Under the pieces are notes generated by a model that ran no database searches, was not told the origin of the DNA, and was given only the letters and a program-made list of their open reading frames with translations. DNA of 34,475 nt. It comes from Candidatus Nanoarchaeia archaeon (GTDB lineage: Archaea; Nanobdellota; Nanobdellia; Pacearchaeales; GW2011-AR1). Numbering within the stretch: position 1 is the first letter of the stretch; every line of letters begins with the position of its first letter. The translations under genes were made by a program, and so were the position numbers. Location of the stretch: positions 1 to 34,475 of the forward strand of contig JAQTOY010000005.1 of the NCBI GenBank assembly GCA_028713045.1, given 5' to 3'. Of this stretch, positions 30,979 through 34,475 are shown in pieces.

Positions 30979-32097
30979 TTATACCTTAAATTGATTCTTC
31001 ACATACTCAATAATCTTGCTTCCAGAAAGCAGAATTGTTGAAGCTCCGACCCTTATATAAAATTCTTCCAATCCATCATATCTCAAAAAAACAGGCTTGT
31101 TGCTTTTCATACACTCAACTTTCAACACATCTTTTTCCTCTATTCTAACAAGCTCAAAACTCATAAAAGGCAAGTATTCATTTCCAATCCTTTCTTTTAT
31201 AAGATTAGTAAAATGTCTGTTGAACATGTCATTATTTTCAAATTCATCTTTTCCTATACCCAAAATCTCTTTACTGTCGGAAATTCCTATAAGCAAAATA
31301 CCTCCCTCTGAATTCAAAAATGCAGCAATAGTCTTTAAAACCGCATTTTCAACTTTCTTGTCTTTTTCTCCAGTATGCAAATTCATCCTAAGTGTTGATT
31401 TCAATTCAAGTTTTTCATCCTCTCCTTTTTTTATCAAATTCAGGATTTCTTCAGGAGAATCTGTTCGTTTTATAAAAAAATTTGGATTCTTATTCTTAAA
31501 TCTATTTACAAAAAAACTGAAAGCTTTTAGTTTATATCCCTTCATATATAAATAACCAAAACAAGAAGAGATAAAAGCCCCTAATGCAACTAAAGTCAGA
31601 TTAGTCATAGTATAGGGATAATCTGAAAGAACATTTCCATAATCAAAATAAGTCTTAAGATAATATTTCATCAATTCTGCAATTAAACCAAAAGTGACTG
31701 AAAAGCTGAATGAAAAAAGCATTATAAGAAGATAATTTGCCCTAAATTTGCTGTGCGAAAAAAGGATAAGCATTATGGTAAACCCTATGAAACCAACTGC
31801 AATTCCAAAAAAAGTCTGTATTATGACTCCGCGTATTCCGCCTAAAAAAAATGAAATAATTATAAAAATCAAAAATATAAATTCAAATTCAGAAGGAATT
31901 TGAACCTCATAGTTCTTTCTTAAAAAATAAGGTGCAAATAAAAGAAAAAGCAGGAAAATATCTGCAATCAATATATGCCAAAGATGAAAATAAGTCGCAT
32001 GAAAGATTGAAAAAATCAGGATAATCTTAACTATGGTAGACAGGGAACCTTGTATTTTTCCCGCACTTCCTTTTAGCATTTCAAAGAATTTATGCAT
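30979..32097 (-). CDS. Membrane protein with Schlafen-type AlbA_2 domain
   Basis: The 372-aa protein has about six membrane helices in residues 20-190 and a cytoplasmic AlbA_2/Schlafen domain at about 222-350: EDEKLELKSTLR, KTIAAFLNSEGGILLIGISD and FYIRVGAST are the usual strands and motifs. AlbA_2 domains bind or cleave nucleic acid in some proteins and occur in many regulatory and defence contexts; here the acidic EKLELK site is kept. A membrane-anchored form is less common. It is convergent with the SDR gene. A box A-like ATATAAAC lies 20 nt before the ATG. Confidence 0.8.
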   Translation of the reverse strand: MHKFFEMLKGSAGKIQGSLSTIVKIILIFSIFHATYFHLWHILIADIFLLFLLFAPYFLRKNYEVQIPSEFEFIFLIFIIISFFLGGIRGVIIQTFFGIAVGFIGFTIMLILFSHSKFRANYLLIMLFSFSFSVTFGLIAELMKYYLKTYFDYGNVLSDYPYTMTNLTLVALGAFISSCFGYLYMKGYKLKAFSFFVNRFKNKNPNFFIKRTDSPEEILNLIKKGEDEKLELKSTLRMNLHTGEKDKKVENAVLKTIAAFLNSEGGILLIGISDSKEILGIGKDEFENNDMFNRHFTNLIKERIGNEYLPFMSFELVRIEEKDVLKVECMKSNKPVFLRYDGLEEFYIRVGASTILLSGSKIIEYVKNQFKV

Positions 32098-32208
32098 AAA
32101 TATATCAGGATAAAAAGGTTTATATCTTTTTATGAACCAGAGGAGATAATTGAAATTAAATGCGCCAACTAAGTAACTAACTTTTTATAATGAACTAGTT
32201 AAAAAATT

Positions 32209-32487
32209 TTAAATAAATTGATAAACAAAATGTTCAACAGAAATATTTCTTCCCAAAATGATTTCAGTTTCTGAATCTACTCTTTGAAGGTTAGCAAAAT
32301 CTTTCAATCTTAATCCTCTTAATTTTCCTGTTCTTAAATTTATTGCTGAAGCGTTCCAATGAGTTCTTTCTTTTGTTACAGGATTATCGTAGGAGTTTCC
32401 TTGGAAAAGTAGATAAATCGCTCTTGTTTTCTTGTTCTCCCAATATCCCCTAATTGGCTGATTGTATAATTCGCTTTGTATAGCCAT
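32209..32487 (-). CDS. Unknown 92-aa protein after the tRNA-Gly element
   Basis: The small soluble protein (MAIQSELYNQPIRGYWENKK…) looks beta-rich with a basic middle (NLRTGKLRGLRLKDF). No Shine-Dalgarno site is present and an AT-rich box (CTTAAAAA on the minus strand) lies about 25 nt upstream, so it is probably leaderless. It follows the duplicated 3' part of tRNA-Gly on the same strand. Family not recognised. Confidence 0.55.
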   Translation of the reverse strand: MAIQSELYNQPIRGYWENKKTRAIYLLFQGNSYDNPVTKERTHWNASAINLRTGKLRGLRLKDFANLQRVDSETEIILGRNISVEHFVYQFI

Positions 32488-32543
32488 TTTATTTGCTAAT
32501 CATTTAAAATAATTTTTAAGATGCCTATTCTCTAACTTTATGT

Positions 32544-32679
32544 TTTATGCGCCACCCTACTCGCAATCCCATTTCTTATTTTTTTATATTTACTAAAATG
32601 AAATTGCTCGAATTAAACCCTCCGGGTTCACTTACCGGAGAATAATAAATATACTATTTGCTCCGCAGATAGTATTTAT
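32544..32679 (-). repeat. tRNA-Gly-linked element with duplicated tRNA 3' part
   Basis: Downstream of tRNA-Gly on the minus strand are a hairpin (ATACTAT/ATAGTAT on the plus strand, 32651-32675 region), a GC hairpin (CTCCGG/CCGGAG, 32620-32640), a T-loop copy (plus-strand GAATTAAACC 32610-32619; original GAATTGAACC 32691-32700), a 12-bp stem (32563-32574 with 32596-32607) and an acceptor-end copy. The 14-nt sequence TTTATGCGCCACCC occurs at 32544-32557 and again at 32675-32688 across the true tRNA end. The same arrangement follows the other two tRNAs. Confidence 0.75.
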
Positions 32680-32749
32680 GCGCCACCCGGGAATTGAACC
32701 CGGTTCCCATCCTTGGCAAGGATGAATTCTACCGGTAAACTAGCGGCGC
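32680..32749 (-). tRNA. tRNA-Gly (GCC)
   Basis: Acceptor GCGCCGC pairs with GTGGCGC (one G-U). The anticodon stem CATCC/GGATG holds the loop TTGCCAA (anticodon GCC), the variable region is GGAA, and the T arm is CCGGG-TTCAATT-CCCGG. Discriminator A. No intron, no encoded CCA. Confidence 0.95.
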
Positions 32750-32799
32750 AGAGTTTTAGTATCTTAAACCCATTAGTTTAAGAAACTATGTGCCGTTAT

Positions 32800-32809
32800 T
32801 AGCGGCGCA
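32800..32809 (-). repeat. Copy of the tRNA-Gly 5' end upstream of the gene
   Basis: Plus-strand TAGCGGCGCA (32800-32809) repeats 32741-32750, the 5' end of tRNA-Gly, 59 nt further upstream; similarity continues weakly into the D arm (CCGTTAT against CCGGTAA). With the 3' copy on the other side, the intact tRNA sits between two halves of itself. Confidence 0.6.
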
Positions 32810-32907
32810 TTATAATATAATTTAATTATAAAAGATAGTTTAAAAGATTTTACATTGCTCAAAATTCAATTCGTAACCTTTTAAAATACCATTTATTATA
32901 TTAGTAA

Positions 32908-33066
32908 ATGGAAAAAACAAAGATATGTCAGGATTGTAAAAAAGAATTTAAAATAATTAAAAAAACAAGATATGAAAGAAAATACTGCGATAAATGCAGC
33001 CAGCAAAGAAAAAAGGATTATGAAAATATCCATAATGTCACTTTTGAAGATTGTGACGAGGAATAG
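32908..33066 (+). CDS. Small zinc-ribbon-like protein
   Basis: The 52-aa product has two CxxC pairs, ICQDCKK (7 and 10) and YCDKCSQQ (27 and 30), spaced as in one treble-clef or zinc-ribbon knuckle, then a charged helix and an acidic tail with a lone Cys. Box A TTTTAAAA (32879-32886) ends 21 nt before the ATG, so it is leaderless. Such tiny zinc proteins often bind nucleic acid; the partner here is unknown. Confidence 0.75.
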   Translation: MEKTKICQDCKKEFKIIKKTRYERKYCDKCSQQRKKDYENIHNVTFEDCDEE

Positions 33067-33194
33067 TTAATTGACAAAAATTATATAAAATAACAATTAG
33101 CTATTTCGAGCAGAGGAATAATTGTATAGTTTCTTCTTCAACCAAAAAATCAACAATTCGTAAGTTATTTAAATGACTTTTTTATGAAAAATTG

Positions 33195-33503
33195 ATGGTA
33201 ATTGAATCTATTGACCAGGTTGTAAATGTGTTCCCAGATTTGTCAGCATCTATTGCACACAGATTATTAGTTGGCACTGATTCAGAAAATCTTGCATCAA
33301 GAATACCTGAGGCTATAGGTTCCAGAGTATTTGGTTATTTTGGAGGATTAGGAATCCAGGCATTGACAGTTGGATATGTAGCCGGTCACTGCACAAATAG
33401 TTTCTTAGCAGGATTTGGAGCAGGAGTTTCAAGCGCAGCAGTTCCTTTTGCAGTAAAAACTGCAAAATTTGGATGGTATATGATTAGAGGAAGTATTTTG
33501 TAA
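33195..33503 (+). CDS. Small Gly/Ala-rich membrane protein
   Basis: The 102-aa protein (MVIESIDQVVNVFP…) has a polar N-terminal 45 residues and two probable membrane or membrane-associated segments rich in small residues (VFGYFGGLGIQALTVGYVAG and SFLAGFGAGVSSAAVPFAV). GxxxG-like spacing suggests helix packing. I start it at the ATG at 33195; box A TTTAAATG (33168-33175) ends 19 nt earlier. Family not recognised. Confidence 0.55.
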   Translation: MVIESIDQVVNVFPDLSASIAHRLLVGTDSENLASRIPEAIGSRVFGYFGGLGIQALTVGYVAGHCTNSFLAGFGAGVSSAAVPFAVKTAKFGWYMIRGSIL

Positions 33504-33562
33504 AGAAATATCTCTCCGAATAATTAATCCGTCTAAAAATGATTCTGTTAAACCGAATTGTT

Positions 33563-33703
33563 TTATTTTTTTGATTTCCTAGGCAAAAAATTTAGGAACT
33601 GAAGGAACTGCAAGAAATGCAGGTAATTCCAAGAATTATAAACTCCTAAAAATCCTAAAAAACCAAGAAAACCTAAAAAACCAAGATATTGTCTTTTGTC
33701 CAT
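33563..33703 (-). CDS. Tiny hydrophobic protein with FLG repeats
   Basis: This 46-aa product starts MDKRQY and continues LG(FLG)4V, then a second Phe/Leu-rich part with Tyr, Trp and Gln (HFLQFLQFLNFLPRKSKK). The end is basic, giving the inside-positive charge of a small membrane protein. A GGAGG site stands 13 nt before the ATG, 18 nt after the stop of the gene before it, so it ends a three-gene membrane operon. I recall GFLGF-type motifs from uncharacterised small membrane protein families in bacteria and archaea, but cannot assign it firmly. Confidence 0.6.
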   Translation of the reverse strand: MDKRQYLGFLGFLGFLGFLGVYNSWNYLHFLQFLQFLNFLPRKSKK

Positions 33704-33721
33704 TTTATTTCTTAACCTCCC

Positions 33722-33889
33722 TTATTTTAACAATCTAAATTTTGATGTTGCGATTAAAGCAATTCCTATAATGCAAATTGTAATTCTCGCAGATAATGGA
33801 AGAATTCCAAAAAACATCAATATTGCACCAGTTAATGCTAAAATAATCCCTATAATAAACTGAACTAAATTTAATTTTGAGGTTTTCAT
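33722..33889 (-). CDS. Small two-helix membrane protein
   Basis: The 55-aa product (MKTSKLNLVQ…) has two hydrophobic helices at about 9-29 and 33-49 with a short turn. I choose the ATG at 33889 over 33934 because GGGGGAG lies before it and its ATGA overlaps the stop of the preceding gene. Neighbouring genes also encode small membrane proteins. Confidence 0.6.
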   Translation of the reverse strand: MKTSKLNLVQFIIGIILALTGAILMFFGILPLSARITICIIGIALIATSKFRLLK

Positions 33890-34188
33890 TTTTCTGTTCT
33901 CCCCCATTGCCATTTTGGTTTTTCTCCTTTCCAATATCCAAAAGCAAATATGATTGCTAGCATTAATAAAAATCCTAAACCTGCTGCTCCAGGAGAATCA
34001 TCAGTTTCTCCTACATAGATGCCTGCAATAAAAATAAATACTGCCAAAATGACTACTAGCCATCCTTGCCACTTAACCGGCACCCAACCCCAACCATAGA
34101 GTTTTCTCTTAAACCAATATCCTTCGGGATTATCTCTGATATATTCAATGCAATTTCTCCAAGTATATTTTTTTACGCTCTTTTTCAT
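33886..34188 (-). CDS. Small membrane protein with aromatic-basic N-terminus
   Basis: The 100-aa product has a conserved-looking aqueous N-terminal part (NPEGYWFKRKLYGWGWVPVKWQGWLV) followed by two membrane helices at about 43-60 and 68-87 and a basic tail. Similar YWFKR-YGWGW-P-WQGW proteins are known as uncharacterised membrane proteins in bacteria, so transfer between domains is possible. Box A TTTAAAGA (minus strand, 34208-34215) ends 19 nt before the ATG and directly follows the tRNA-linked element at 34225. Confidence 0.7.
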   Translation of the reverse strand: MKKSVKKYTWRNCIEYIRDNPEGYWFKRKLYGWGWVPVKWQGWLVVILAVFIFIAGIYVGETDDSPGAAGLGFLLMLAIIFAFGYWKGEKPKWQWGRTEK

Positions 34189-34224
34189 ATTAAACTAAAT
34201 AACACTATCTTTAAAAAACTAGCC

Positions 34225-34358
34225 ATGGGCGCACGCTGCTCGCGAATCCAATTTTCATTCAATATTTAATTAGTAATTGAATTCGCTCGATCGAACCAAG
34301 GTTCGATTCCCTGCGTATGAATCCATTTATATCATATCGCTTTCAGCGATATGATTAT
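34225..34358 (-). repeat. tRNA-linked element after the partial tRNA
   Basis: Downstream of the partial tRNA on the minus strand are a perfect 11-bp hairpin (ATCATATCGCT/AGCGATATGAT, 34331-34355), a T-loop copy (plus-strand ATCGAACC 34290-34297; original 34374-34381), a 12-bp stem (34242-34253 with 34275-34286, one G-U as RNA) and an acceptor-end copy: ATGGGCGCACGC occurs at 34225-34236 and at 34359-34370. T6 then follows on the minus strand. The layout and spacing match the Tyr and Gly elements. Confidence 0.75.
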
Positions 34359-34360
34359 AT

Positions 34361-34475
34361 GGGCGCACGCGGAATCGAACCGCGGACAACTCGGTGTAAA
34401 CTAATGTATCATAAAGCTTCTATTATGTTACATTTAGCCAATTTCTTCGTGTTGTTCGTTTGAACCGAGCAATCT
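34361..34475 (-). tRNA. Partial tRNA with intron, perhaps tRNA-Val (TAC)
   Basis: The T arm CGCGG-TTCGATT-CCGCG and acceptor 3' strand TGCGCCC with discriminator A are clear. The matching GGGCGCA 5' strand is not in the window. The anticodon stem GCTCG/CGAGT or CTCGG/CCGAG is split by about 55-65 nt that contain a 13-bp hairpin (34401-34414 with 34422-34436), taken as an intron. If the loop is TTTACAC the anticodon is TAC (Val), which fits G1-G2-G3 and A73. Splice sites and identity are uncertain. The 5' end lies beyond the window. Confidence 0.5.

Noticed and set aside
31097-31555. Plus-strand open frame of 152 codons
   Set aside because: It is antisense to the AlbA_2 membrane protein gene; Phe/Ser-rich shadow composition.
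33735-33947. Second frame of 70 codons overlapping the small membrane gene
   Set aside because: It is an out-of-frame overlap with polar composition and no ribosome site; the 33722-33889 frame has GGGGGAG and two clear membrane helices.
32544-34370. CRISPR array from the short direct repeats
   Set aside because: The repeats are copies of tRNA ends, differ between loci and are not regularly spaced in a series.
34361-34475. tRNA-Leu (CAA) from the loop TTCAAA
   Set aside because: The variable region has only 4-5 nt, while tRNA-Leu needs a long variable arm.

Overview
The window is AT-rich archaeal chromosomal DNA. Evidence: a group II chaperonin (thermosome), archaeal box A promoters of the TTTAAAAA type placed about 21 nt before leaderless start codons, an archaeal AbrB/PhoU-type regulator pair, tRNA genes without encoded CCA (one apparently with an intron), and a CDP-alcohol phosphotransferase. 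The small membrane proteins, many unrecognised families and transmembrane kinases with an outside domain suggest a DPANN-type lineage (Pacearchaeota/Woesearchaeota-like). That placement is inference. No CRISPR array, insertion sequence, integrase gene or rRNA was seen.

Layout. 1-125: start of a very acidic protein. 221-6382 (minus): one long operon with three related beta-rich lipoproteins, unknown proteins, a methyltransferase and a bacterial-type cyclopropane-fatty-acid synthase. 6523-7422 (plus): AbrB-PhoU regulator. 7427-10075 (minus): a 45-aa ribbon-helix-helix protein, an unknown protein and a transmembrane Ser/Thr kinase, behind a promoter with a perfect dyad. 10194-18416 (minus): a complete branched-chain amino-acid-type ABC transporter operon (two binding proteins, LivH, LivM, LivG, LivF), unusual in having five unrecognised soluble proteins, two of them paralogue pairs, between the transporter genes. 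18526-19434 (plus): a second AbrB-PhoU regulator. 19446-22651 (minus): a PLP-enzyme/TM/EF-hand fusion, a 56-aa AbrB protein and a second transmembrane kinase. 22767-26842: small unknown genes, a PEBP/YbhB protein, a secreted repeat protein, tRNA-Tyr, an unknown 217-aa protein and a membrane-anchored protein. 26994-32097: unknown protein, thermosome, CDP-alcohol phosphotransferase, SDR epimerase and a membrane protein with a Schlafen-type AlbA_2 domain. 32209-34475: tiny genes, tRNA-Gly and the 3' part of an intron-containing tRNA.

How the parts fit. Two surface systems stand out: sensing (two kinases, a membrane PLP-like enzyme, secreted proteins) and uptake (the liv operon). Each lies next to a likely local regulator (AbrB-PhoU, RHH or small AbrB) with a nearby inverted repeat. 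Genes at the head of a transcript are often leaderless. Internal operon genes start from strong Shine-Dalgarno sites that often overlap the previous stop codon.

The most striking structure is an element that follows all three tRNA genes (Tyr, Gly and the partial one, perhaps Val). Each tRNA is followed by a hairpin and then, 131-145 nt downstream, by a second copy of its own T-loop and acceptor 3' end. That copy is interrupted by a 12-bp stem whose sequence differs between the three loci but whose pairing is kept. I know of no described element with this arrangement.
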